Positions 1 to 6,465 are shown, counted from the first letter of the stretch. The stretch is DNA of 6,465 nucleotides from Burkholderiales bacterium (GCA_025354075.1 JANXNO010000325.1:1-6465), one strand, 5' to 3'. Notes: a model not told the origin generated them from the sequence alone. Numbers and translations: made by a program.

Positions 1-301
1 AGAGATCGGGTCGGGTCAGCGTCGTCTCGTAGATGCCGGGGCCGTGTACGAAACCGTACGAGAGCCGCGAATCGGCGCGGGCCACAGTGCGCGTGTGAAC
101 ACGAACAGACGGGTAACAGGCACGGACATGGCCGCCGAGATCCTCGCCTGCAACAAATTTTTGCAGTGCATCGCGCAAGTGCGCAATGGAGGTGTCGTAA
201 ATGTATTTGACCTGCGCGAGGGCGGCGGCGGGGTCATTGAAATTCGTCGGAGCGACGAAGGTTGAAGTGCGTGTGGAGTTATTAGTTGTTGTTTTTGCCA
301 T
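1..301 (-). CDS. amn: AMP nucleosidase, N-terminal part (truncated by window edge)
   Basis: Hydrolyses AMP to adenine and ribose 5-phosphate in the cytoplasm, a purine-salvage and AMP-level control step. The visible 100 codons read MAKTTTNNST at the start and stay open to the left edge, so the catalytic nucleoside-phosphorylase-like domain lies outside the window. Residues about 28-56 (ALAQVKYIYDTSIAHLRDAL and onward) and about 63-100 (CYPSVRV, then YGFVHGPGIYETTLTRPDL) match, from memory, the E. coli Amn N-terminal domain pattern YPSLTV ... GRFTHAGSYTTTITRP. I chose ATG 301 because a GGGAG-type ribosome site (312-316) sits about 10 nt upstream. An in-frame ATG at 337 has no such site and lies inside the predicted -10 box. 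The gene is divergent from dbpA. The first ~25 residues are Thr/Asn-rich and probably poorly conserved. Confidence 0.92.
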   Translation of the reverse strand, partial: MAKTTTNNSTRTSTFVAPTNFNDPAAALAQVKYIYDTSIAHLRDALQKFVAGEDLGGHVRACYPSVRVHTRTVARADSRLSYGFVHGPGIYETTLTRPDL

Positions 302-348
302 CCTGTATTGTCTCCCGAGTAGCGCCGCGTAGGGCATAACATTACTGA

Positions 349-1809
<1,461 letters not shown>

Positions 1810-1826
1810 CCGCGTCCCAATTTTTA

Positions 1827-1841
1827 TAGGAGCCGCTCCTA
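1827..1841. terminator. Small perfect hairpin between convergent dbpA and phnD-like genes
   Basis: TAGGAG (1827-1832) and CTCCTA (1836-1841) form a 6-bp perfect stem with a CCG loop. It sits 17 nt after the dbpA stop and 11 nt after the stop of the opposing gene. The flanks are T-rich on the 5' side and A-rich on the 3' side on either strand, the reverse of a classic intrinsic terminator. It could be a weak bidirectional stop or a 3'-end protecting hairpin. The terminator call is therefore tentative. Confidence 0.35.
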
Positions 1842-1852
1842 AACAGGCAAAT

Positions 1853-2707
1853 CTACAGCCCCAGCCAGGTGCCCAGCGCCACAAATGCGGCTTGATCATA
1901 CCCAACAAATCCCTGTTTCAGGCCAATGCGATCGAGCTTGGCTTGACCGTCAGGGCTCGCGCTCAATTCAAGAAAGTAGCTTTTCACGATGTCAGTGGAC
2001 TCTTGGCTCATGGTGTTGGCGACAATCACATTTTTGATGGGCACAGGCTTGGATGTCGTCAGAACTTTGCCGCCCGCTGCGACCCATTCTTTGACCACGG
2101 CCTCGGACGCGGTCGCCGCGACATCGACGAAACCGTTGTTCACCATGAACGGGATGGAATCCTGATAGCGGGTGAATTTGAGGGCGGGTGCGGTGGACCG
2201 GGCAGCCGCAGCTGCGTCGCGCAGAGTCGCGCGAATGAGCCAGGCGGTGATCGAATTGGTGTCAGGCGAGCCGATCATTTTGCTTCCACCGGCCAGCAGC
2301 TTGCCCAGTTCTCCGGGCGACTTGGGCTGCGCGTTCATCTTCGACAAAAACGACGCTTTGTAGCCGGTGTGTGCCTTCGACGCGGCGACGAGCGTGTAGG
2401 CTCCGTGCTTGACCGGAGCGATGGCGATGTGCGCCGGGTGGATAAAGGCAATATCGTATGTTTTCGCGGCCAGATCCTTCTCAAGCGTAGCGTAGTCGCC
2501 GATTACGTCGAGCCGGACTTTCGCCTTCAGCAGGCGACCGAGATCGTCGGCGATGGCTTTGTAATTTTGTTTGGACGCCTCACCCCCCGATTGATAGGTG
2601 ACGCCCTCGTTCACTGCGAATACCAGTGTTTGCCCGGTCGGCTGCGCGTGGGCGCTCACTGCCAATCCAAGCGTCACTAACGCTGCGATAAGACCTCTCG
2701 TAACCAT
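1853..2707 (-). CDS. PhnD-like phosphate/phosphite/phosphonate ABC transporter substrate-binding protein
   Basis: A predicted periplasmic solute-binding protein of the PhnD/PtxB-like type 2 binding-protein fold (284 aa). Residues 1-21 form a Sec signal peptide: basic start MVTR, a hydrophobic stretch LIAALVTLGLAV, and an SAHA cleavage site before Q22. The family-like core follows: a first lobe strand LVFAVNEGV (28-36), YDIAFIHPAHIA (84-95), GSPDTNSITAWLIRATL (146-162, the ligand-loop and helix region) and FVDVAATASEAVVKEW (193-208). The start is firm, with AGGAG (2719-2715) 7 nt before the ATG. No permease or ATPase gene is adjacent, so it is an orphan: it may serve a transporter elsewhere or act as a ligand sensor. 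The ligand cannot be told from sequence; phosphonate, phosphite, phosphate esters or another oxyanion are possible. Confidence 0.88.
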   Translation of the reverse strand: MVTRGLIAALVTLGLAVSAHAQPTGQTLVFAVNEGVTYQSGGEASKQNYKAIADDLGRLLKAKVRLDVIGDYATLEKDLAAKTYDIAFIHPAHIAIAPVKHGAYTLVAASKAHTGYKASFLSKMNAQPKSPGELGKLLAGGSKMIGSPDTNSITAWLIRATLRDAAAAARSTAPALKFTRYQDSIPFMVNNGFVDVAATASEAVVKEWVAAGGKVLTTSKPVPIKNVIVANTMSQESTDIVKSYFLELSASPDGQAKLDRIGLKQGFVGYDQAAFVALGTWLGL

Positions 2708-2723
2708 GTAACTACTCCTAACT

Positions 2724-2771
2724 TTAAACTCTATGACTACCGATGAAACTGCAAGAATTCCCGGGCCTCAT
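2724..2771 (-). CDS. Possible 15-aa leader peptide upstream of the PhnD-like gene
   Basis: On the minus strand an AGGAG (2780-2776) lies 4 nt before ATG 2771-2769, opening a short frame MRPGNSCSFIGSHRV that ends at TAA (2726-2724), 16 nt before the PhnD-like ATG. The frame is also open upstream of this ATG, back to an unlikely ATG near 2831, so the short version rests only on the ribosome site. There is no run of one amino acid and no terminator/antiterminator pair, so attenuation is not evident. It may well be chance. Confidence 0.15.
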   Translation of the reverse strand: MRPGNSCSFIGSHRV

Positions 2772-2875
2772 TAATCTCCTGCGGATGCGCAAGAGCTCAA
2801 CACCCTCATGCCACCACGCACAAGTACCCATAACAGCCGGGCTAGAAATGCAAGATAAATACTACTGGCAAGCCG

Positions 2876-2890
2876 TATGCCAGCGGCATA
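2876..2890. promoter_or_regulatory. Inverted repeat upstream of the DUF1415 gene
   Basis: TATGCC (2876-2881) and GGCATA (2885-2890) are perfect inverted repeats around AGC. They lie in the spacer of a weak promoter-like pair, CTGGCA (2865-2870) and CATAGT (2887-2892) with 16 nt between, 30 nt before the GTG start. CTGGC (2865-2869) can also pair with GCCAG (2879-2883). The position would suit an operator or a 5'-end hairpin, but no known regulator site is recognised. Confidence 0.25.
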
Positions 2891-2921
2891 GTACGTATGT
2901 ATTAACGCGGCGAGTTACGCT

Positions 2922-3482
2922 GTGAGCACCGCCACATCTCACGATGTCGCGATTGCAGCGACAACCCTCTGGTTGGAGCGGGCAGTGATCGGCCTCAACC
3001 TCTGCCCTTTTGCGAAAGCGGTTCACGTAAAACGGCAGATTCGCTACGTCGTGAGCGACGCGACCACGCCCGAAGCGCTGGCCGATGAACTGGTGCGCGA
3101 GCTGGAGTTTTTGGCGGAAGCGAATGCCGAAACCATCGACACCACGCTGCTGATCCACCCGCACGTGCTCCAGGACTTCCTCGATTTCAACGATTTTCTG
3201 GACGTCGCGGACGGCATCGTCGAAGAGCTGGAGCTCGACGGCATCCTGCAAGTGGCGAGCTTTCACCCGCAGTTTCAGTTTGAAAATACCGAACTGGACG
3301 ACATCACCAACTACACCAACCGCTCGCCGTATCCGACGCTACATGTGCTGCGCGAAGACAGCGTCGAACGGGCCGTGGCAGCGTTTCCCGAAGAACTGGA
3401 GATAGCTAGCACCAACATCGAAACGCTGGAAAAACTCGGACACGACGGCTGGAAAGCGCTGGAAATACCGTCCGTGGCGTAA
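2922..3482 (+). CDS. DUF1415 family protein
   Basis: A conserved soluble protein of unknown function (186 aa, the usual family size) with no signal peptide or membrane segment. Family-typical blocks are visible: TLWLERAVIGLNLCPFA (15-31), the HPHVLQDFLDFNDFLD stretch (79-94), VASFHPQFQF (111-120) and NYTNRSPYPTLHVLRE (130-145). The recurring C28, H80, H115 and H141 lie in or near these blocks and could be a metal or catalytic set, but that is inference. GTG 2922 is the only reasonable start: an in-frame TAG at 2889-2891 closes the frame upstream and no ATG or GTG falls between. Its ribosome site is weak (GCGAG, about 7 nt before). It is transcribed alone, divergent from the PhnD-like gene. 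Confidence 0.92.
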   Translation: MSTATSHDVAIAATTLWLERAVIGLNLCPFAKAVHVKRQIRYVVSDATTPEALADELVRELEFLAEANAETIDTTLLIHPHVLQDFLDFNDFLDVADGIVEELELDGILQVASFHPQFQFENTELDDITNYTNRSPYPTLHVLREDSVERAVAAFPEELEIASTNIETLEKLGHDGWKALEIPSVA

Positions 3483-3491
3483 TAGCTTTTC

Positions 3492-3509
3492 TGCAATTCG
3501 TTGATTGCA
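3492..3509 (+). terminator. Weak hairpin after the DUF1415 gene
   Basis: TGCAAT (3492-3497) and ATTGCA (3504-3509) form a 6-bp stem with a TCGTTG loop, 9 nt after the stop codon. The stem is AT-rich and no T tract follows, so intrinsic termination is doubtful. Its position right after the stop is the only supporting argument. Confidence 0.25.
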
Positions 3510-3525
3510 CAGGGCCTAGTGGTTG

Positions 3526-3537
3526 ATATAGCTATAT
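3526..3537. promoter_or_regulatory. 12-bp perfect palindrome (possible operator)
   Basis: ATATAGCTATAT is fully palindromic and lies 9 nt upstream of a promoter-like pair and 220 nt before the lipoprotein start. This could be a dimeric regulator site. No matching second copy was seen in the window. Confidence 0.2.
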
Positions 3538-3545
3538 GTCGAGTT

Positions 3546-3574
3546 TTGGTAATTTAATGCACTACACCCATACT
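3546..3574 (+). promoter_or_regulatory. Possible sigma70-type promoter for the DUF3455 lipoprotein gene
   Basis: TTGGTA (3546-3551, 4 of 6) and CATACT (3569-3574, 4 of 6) are 17 nt apart. Use of this site would give a leader of roughly 175 nt carrying the nested stem structure at 3672-3737. The match is weak and the real promoter could be an ECF-type site closer to the gene. Confidence 0.2.
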
Positions 3575-3671
3575 GAATGGGCGCTTCAGAAAAAAGCTGT
3601 TACTCGACGAACGCACGTCAAACCAATCCCAAAAAAAATATTTCTCCGCCACTGCATCCAAATGCACGACT

Positions 3672-3737
3672 GATTCGTAATGAAGGTAGCGACGCTGAGT
3701 TTGCGTCCCCCTTCAAACATTACCTTCGCAACGAATC
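3672..3737 (+). promoter_or_regulatory. Nested stem structure in the leader of the lipoprotein gene
   Basis: Three perfect inverted repeats nest inside one another: GATTCG (3672-3677) with CGAATC (3732-3737), GAAGGTA (3682-3688) with TACCTTC (3721-3727), and GACGC (3691-3695) with GCGTC (3703-3707). The outer stem ends 8 nt before the AGGAG ribosome site. An alternative pairing, GTAATG (3677-3682) with CATTAC (3718-3723), competes with the two outer stems. As RNA it could control translation or stability; as DNA it could hold regulator sites. No riboswitch class is recognised. Confidence 0.35.
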
Positions 3738-3745
3738 AATCTTTC

Positions 3746-3750
3746 AGGAG
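3746..3750 (+). promoter_or_regulatory. Ribosome binding site fixing the lipoprotein start
   Basis: AGGAG is followed by 7 nt and ATG 3758. It decides against the upstream in-frame ATG at 3680, which has no such site and would bury the lipoprotein signal 26 residues inside the protein. Confidence 0.8.
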
Positions 3751-3757
3751 AAATTTC

Positions 3758-4312
3758 ATGACACGCAAATCCCTTTCGACCGCGCTGGCAACCACGGCCG
3801 CAGCCTCCATCCTTGCCGCCTGCGCTACAGCGCAAATGGCCCCGATGTACGACCAGTCTGCGCTGCCCGATGCCGTTAAAGTCCCAGCCGGCAACAAGGT
3901 CGCGATGGAAACTGTCGGCGTCGGCCAGATCACGTACGAATGTCGCGACAAAAAAGACGCCGCTGGCCAATACGAATGGGTATTCGTCGGCCCAGACGCA
4001 GCATTGAACGACCGCAGCGGCAAAAAAATCGGCAAATACTTCGGCCCGCCCGCCACGTGGGAAAACATGGACGGCTCAAAAGTCACCGCCACCCAAGTCG
4101 CCGTCGCCCCCGCAGGCGCTGGCAATATTCCATCGCAACTGGTTAAAGCCAACCCCGCCATGGGCGCTGGCGTAATGACTGGTGTCACCTACATCCAGCG
4201 CGTTGCCACCAAAGGCGGCGTCGCCCCAGCGATGGCTTGTGATGCAGGCAGCAAAGGCAAAAAAGAAATCGTCAACTACCAGGCCGACTACATTTTTTAC
4301 AAGGGCGCCTAG
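3758..4312 (+). CDS. DUF3455 family lipoprotein
   Basis: A predicted lipid-anchored envelope protein of 184 aa and unknown function. The N-terminus is a lipoprotein signal: basic MTRKS, an Ala/Thr-rich hydrophobic stretch, and the lipobox L19-A20-A21-C22. Ala at +2 predicts outer-membrane sorting by the Lol rule. The mature part (about 36-184) matches the DUF3455 pattern: VPAGNKVAMETVGVGQITYE (42-61), YEWVFVGPDAALND (72-85), IGKYFGPPATWE (91-102), VTYIQRVATKGGVAP (143-157) and a final NYQADYIFYKGA. It has only two mature cysteines besides C22, C62 and C161, so one disulfide is possible. The start follows from the AGGAG at 3746-3750. It is co-directional with, and 60 bp upstream of, the sigma and anti-sigma genes, so it may belong to their operon or regulon (inference). 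No enzymatic role can be assigned. Confidence 0.87.
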   Translation: MTRKSLSTALATTAAASILAACATAQMAPMYDQSALPDAVKVPAGNKVAMETVGVGQITYECRDKKDAAGQYEWVFVGPDAALNDRSGKKIGKYFGPPATWENMDGSKVTATQVAVAPAGAGNIPSQLVKANPAMGAGVMTGVTYIQRVATKGGVAPAMACDAGSKGKKEIVNYQADYIFYKGA

Positions 4313-4331
4313 TCCGCCGCTTCCAGTCATT

Positions 4332-4351
4332 TTTGCGTCTCGCGACGCAAA
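4332..4351. promoter_or_regulatory. 8-bp perfect inverted repeat between lipoprotein and sigma genes
   Basis: TTTGCGTC (4332-4339) and GACGCAAA (4344-4351) pair perfectly around TCGC. The element lies 19 nt after the lipoprotein stop and 21 nt before the GTG at 4373. T residues precede the stem and A residues close it, so it does not have terminator shape on either strand. It could be an operator, an RNA processing or stability hairpin setting different levels for lipoprotein and sigma, or a poor terminator. The 8-mer TTTGCGTC occurs again at 3700-3707. Confidence 0.45.
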
Positions 4352-4372
4352 CACCGATCACCCAACGAGGGG

Positions 4373-5110
4373 GTGACCACGCCGAGTAATTTGCGTGGCG
4401 CGACAAGAAAGGCGGGCTCGGTGGTGCCTTGGATCAGTAATCGTCAGTTATCATTTTGTGGCGGTGGTGCGGACTCATTCCTTCCTCTGCGGTTCGCGCC
4501 CACCTTCCCCGGTGCCACACGATTGACCGACGGATTCAAGCCCACTTTGCCTGCCGCCCCACAAACTTTCGACTGCGAATCTGCGCTCGCCGCCTGCGCC
4601 AGGGGCGACCGTGACGCGCTTCACCGCATTTACCAATTTGAGAGCCGTCGCCTGCTGGGCGTAGCGCTGCGCATCGTGCGTGAGCGTGCGTTAGCCGAAG
4701 ACGTGCTGCACGACGCCTTCATGAACATCTGGACCAAAGCGGCAAGTTTCAACGCCCAGCGCGGCTCCGCACTTGGCTGGATTCACACCATTGTGCGTAA
4801 TCAGGCGCTGAGCGTGGTGCGCAACAACGGTCGTGAAGTGTCGGCCGACGAAGAGGCCATCGAGGCACTTGAGGCGGAGCAAGTTGCCCACGCGGCGCCG
4901 ATGACCGAACTGTTCGAGATCAACGCGGACATCGGTCGCCTCGACGAATGTCTGCAGGCGCTCGACGCACCGAAGCGGAACAGCATTCTCGCGGCGTACC
5001 TCGACGGCTGCTCGCACAGCGAAATCGCAGCCAAACTCAACGCGCCGCTAGGCAGCGTGAAGGCGTGGATCAAGCGCGGTTTGCTCTCGTTGCGAGAGTG
5101 CATGGCATGA
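4373..5110 (+). CDS. ECF-family RNA polymerase sigma factor (sigma-70 family)
   Basis: A group 4 sigma factor expected to direct RNA polymerase to a small stress regulon when released from the adjacent anti-sigma factor. Numbering from GTG 4373 (245 aa): region 2 spans about 68-150 with AEDVLHDAFMNIW (108-120, core binding) and GWIHTIVRN (135-143, -10 recognition). An acidic linker follows (about 155-180), then region 4 at about 190-243, with CSHSEIAAKLNAPLGSVKAW (213-232) as the helix-turn-helix and a closing KRGLLSLREC. Pairing with an RskA-type anti-sigma fits SigK-like (ECF19-like) groups, a tentative class. The start is uncertain: residues 1-65 look non-coding in composition and typical members are 175-190 aa. 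GTG 4421 has AAAGG 8 nt upstream. TTG 4547 would give 187 aa but has a poor ribosome site. The stop overlaps the next gene. Confidence 0.92.
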   Translation: MTTPSNLRGATRKAGSVVPWISNRQLSFCGGGADSFLPLRFAPTFPGATRLTDGFKPTLPAAPQTFDCESALAACARGDRDALHRIYQFESRRLLGVALRIVRERALAEDVLHDAFMNIWTKAASFNAQRGSALGWIHTIVRNQALSVVRNNGREVSADEEAIEALEAEQVAHAAPMTELFEINADIGRLDECLQALDAPKRNSILAAYLDGCSHSEIAAKLNAPLGSVKAWIKRGLLSLRECMA

Positions 5111-5859
5111 ACAGCAACGTAACCAGCGCCGACGACATTCAGCATCTCGCGGGCGAGTATGTGCTTGGCACATTGTCCGCTGCGAGTCGTGCAGGCGTTG
5201 AAGCGCGTATGGCGAACGACGCTGCGCTGCGCACGGCTGTTGAGCAGTGGCAGGAGAAACTCGCACCACTTCACGCATTGGTCGAACCGGTTGAGCCTTC
5301 TCCCCAGCTGTGGTCGCGCATTGAATCTTCAGTGACGGCGCAGGCTGCTGCTACTAAAGCTTCCGCGCTGTCAACGCGTACCGTCCAGCCCGACGTCACG
5401 CCGATCAGCACCTGGTGGAACAACCTGCGCCTATGGCGTGGCCTCGCTGCGTCGGGGCTCGCTGCAACCGTTTTGATGGGCTTTGTGGTCGTAACCAAAC
5501 TAGCGCAACCACCCGCGCCGGGCTACATGGTCGTGTTGGTTGGCCCGCAAGACAAATCACCCGGCTGGGTCGTGCAGGCAGGCACCAATTCGCAACAGGC
5601 GCGACTGATTCCGCTGGGCAAGATGGAAGTACCGGTTGACAAATCGCTTCAGTTCTGGACCAAAGGCGACGACTGGAAAGGCCCGGTGTCGCTGGGCTTG
5701 GTCAAGCCCGGCCAGTCGCTGGAAGTCCCGCTCGACAAGCTACCGCCGTTACAACCGAATCAACTGTTCGAAATCACGCTGGAACCTTACAACGGCTCGC
5801 CACTGAATCGCCCTACCGGCCCGATTTTGTTCATCGGCCGTGCGGTGAAAATCATTTGA
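5107..5859 (+). CDS. RskA-type anti-sigma factor, single-pass membrane protein
   Basis: Expected to sequester the upstream sigma factor at the inner membrane (250 aa). An N-terminal cytoplasmic helical domain (about 7-75; IQHLAGEYVLGTLSAASRAG at 11-30, then VEARMANDAALRTAVEQW) has the anti-sigma layout but lacks the HxxxCxxC zinc motif and contains no cysteine. One membrane helix follows at about 112-130 (GLAASGLAATVLMGFVVVT). The periplasmic RskA C-terminal domain covers about 138-250, with GYMVVLVGP (139-147), GWVVQAG (153-159), LQFWTKGDDW (181-190) and FEITLEP (221-227). The ATG overlaps the sigma TGA (ATGA), showing translational coupling and balanced output. In related systems regulated proteolysis or redox signals release the sigma factor; no protease gene is nearby. 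A longer in-frame opening from 4948 is rejected because its first 53 residues are antisense-frame-like and overlap sigma region 4. Confidence 0.93.
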   Translation: MNSNVTSADDIQHLAGEYVLGTLSAASRAGVEARMANDAALRTAVEQWQEKLAPLHALVEPVEPSPQLWSRIESSVTAQAAATKASALSTRTVQPDVTPISTWWNNLRLWRGLAASGLAATVLMGFVVVTKLAQPPAPGYMVVLVGPQDKSPGWVVQAGTNSQQARLIPLGKMEVPVDKSLQFWTKGDDWKGPVSLGLVKPGQSLEVPLDKLPPLQPNQLFEITLEPYNGSPLNRPTGPILFIGRAVKII

Positions 5860-5867
5860 CCGGAAGT

Positions 5868-5888
5868 CTCCCCTGCAACGTAGGGGAG
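5868..5888. terminator. Hairpin between convergent anti-sigma gene and gcvP
   Basis: CTCCCCT (5868-5874) and AGGGGAG (5882-5888) form a 7-bp perfect stem, extended inward by a G-T wobble and a C-G pair to leave an AAC loop. It lies 8 nt after the anti-sigma stop and 22 nt after the gcvP stop. It is GC-rich and central to the 51-bp gap, as expected for a shared bidirectional terminator, but there is no T tract. Confidence 0.5.
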
Positions 5889-5910
5889 GTGGCACGCAGT
5901 AACGGAGGAG

Positions 5911-6465
5911 TCAGGCGCTGGCGTAGCTCTCCAGTGGCGGACAGGTACACATGATGTTGCGATCACCGTAGACGTCATCCACGCGCCCAACCGGTGGCCA
6001 GTATTTGTTCGCACGCAGACTTGCCAACGGATACGCCGCCTGCTCGCGCGTGTAGGCGTGAATCCAGTCTTCGACGAGTAGCGTTTCTACTGTGTGCGGT
6101 GCGTTCACCAGCGGATTGTCATCCTTCGGATACACGCCCATTTCGACGGCGCGAATCTCTTCGCGAATCGCGATCATGGCGTCGATGAAGCGATCAATCT
6201 CCACTTTCGGCTCGCTCTCGGTCGGCTCAATCATCAATGTTCCGGCGACCGGAAAACTCACCGTCGGCGCATGGAAACCATAGTCCATCAGGCGTTTGGC
6301 AACGTCCATGTTGCTGATGCCGCAAAGCTCCTTGATCGGACGCACGTCGACGATGCATTCGTGCGCGACGAAGCCGCCGTGACCGGTGTAGAGCACGGGG
6401 AAATGAGGGGCCAGCTTTTTCGCAATGTAGTTCGCGTTCAGAATCGCCACTGCGGTCGCTTCGCG
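5911..6465 (-). CDS. gcvP: Glycine dehydrogenase (decarboxylating), P-protein of the glycine cleavage system, C-terminal part
   Basis: The PLP-dependent P-protein decarboxylates glycine and passes the aminomethyl group to lipoyl-GcvH, feeding one-carbon units to tetrahydrofolate. The window holds only the last 184 codons of a protein that is usually about 950-960 aa, so the PLP lysine lies off the right edge. Identity is firm from near-invariant C-terminal blocks: [44 protein letters not shown] followed by [40 protein letters not shown] and CTCPP. The frame is open to 6465 ([10 protein letters not shown] at the edge), so any internal start is not real. It ends with TGA at 5913-5911. The usual gcvT and gcvH partners would lie upstream, outside the window. 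Confidence 0.97.
   Translation of the reverse strand, partial: REATAVAILNANYIAKKLAPHFPVLYTGHGGFVAHECIVDVRPIKELCGISNMDVAKRLMDYGFHAPTVSFPVAGTLMIEPTESEPKVEIDRFIDAMIAIREEIRAVEMGVYPKDDNPLVNAPHTVETLLVEDWIHAYTREQAAYPLASLRANKYWPPVGRVDDVYGDRNIMCTCPPLESYASA

Noticed and set aside
16..342. 108-codon minus-strand frame starting at 342
   Set aside because: It is out of frame with the amn reading that matches AMP nucleosidase; its product is low-complexity Pro/Arg/Ser-rich and matches nothing.
2740..2796. Minus-strand open stretch reading ALAHPQEINEAREFLQFHR before a TAG
   Set aside because: It looks protein-like and could be the tail of a decayed gene, but it is only 19 codons, has a stop just upstream and no start codon.
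2755..2798. Restriction-site-like cluster (GAATTC, CCCGGG, GAGCTC) suggesting a cloning polylinker
   Set aside because: The spacing and order do not match a known polylinker and the flanking sequence looks natural; chance is adequate.
2743..2925. 60-codon plus-strand frame in the intergenic gap
   Set aside because: No ribosome site, no recognisable domain, and it overlaps the promoter region and start of DUF1415.
3680..3757. 26-residue N-terminal extension of the lipoprotein
   Set aside because: It has no ribosome site, lies in the nested stem structure and would bury the lipobox; ATG 3758 has a good AGGAG.
3577..3879. 100-codon plus-strand frame before the lipoprotein
   Set aside because: It runs out of frame into the lipoprotein signal region, lacks a ribosome site and has no domain-like content.
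4948..5106. 53-residue N-terminal extension of the anti-sigma factor
   Set aside because: It overlaps sigma region 4 in another frame and is Arg/Gln-rich; the ATGA overlap gives a natural start at 5107.
5994..6283. Plus-strand frames opposite gcvP
   Set aside because: Antisense shadows of the strongly conserved gcvP reading frame.

Overview
The window looks like a chromosomal core-genome segment from a beta- or closely related gammaproteobacterium, most likely Burkholderiales-like. This is an inference from moderately high GC with GC-rich third positions, a DbpA-type helicase, a DUF1415 protein, a DUF3455 lipoprotein and an RskA-type ECF pair, all common in that group. I see no transposase, integrase, CRISPR array, tRNA or rRNA, and no sign of a recent insertion. 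Both ends cut through genes.

Layout, left to right. The 5' end of an AMP nucleosidase gene (amn, minus strand, running off the left edge) is divergent from dbpA (plus), with only 47 bp between start codons. A good sigma70-type promoter for amn lies across the dbpA start codon. dbpA converges on an orphan secreted PhnD-like substrate-binding protein (minus), with a small perfect hairpin between the two stops. A 214-bp divergent intergenic region separates that gene from a DUF1415 gene (plus, GTG start). A 275-bp intergenic region follows, holding a 12-bp palindrome, a possible promoter and a nested stem structure. Then come three co-directional genes: a DUF3455 lipoprotein, an ECF sigma factor, and a membrane-anchored RskA-type anti-sigma factor whose ATG overlaps the sigma stop codon. 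The window ends with the convergent 3' end of gcvP (minus), separated from the anti-sigma gene by a hairpin.

How the genes work together. The sigma and anti-sigma genes form a clear, translationally coupled signalling pair: the anti-sigma factor should hold the sigma factor at the inner membrane until an envelope or oxidative signal releases it. The DUF3455 lipoprotein lies just upstream on the same strand with a 60-bp gap, so it may be part of this system as a target, sensor or partner; that link is inference. The other genes are ordinary housekeeping functions: purine salvage, ribosome assembly, glycine cleavage and a possible phosphorus-ligand binding protein. The most promising little-described content is the lipoprotein/sigma/anti-sigma cluster and the structured non-coding DNA in front of the lipoprotein and sigma genes.
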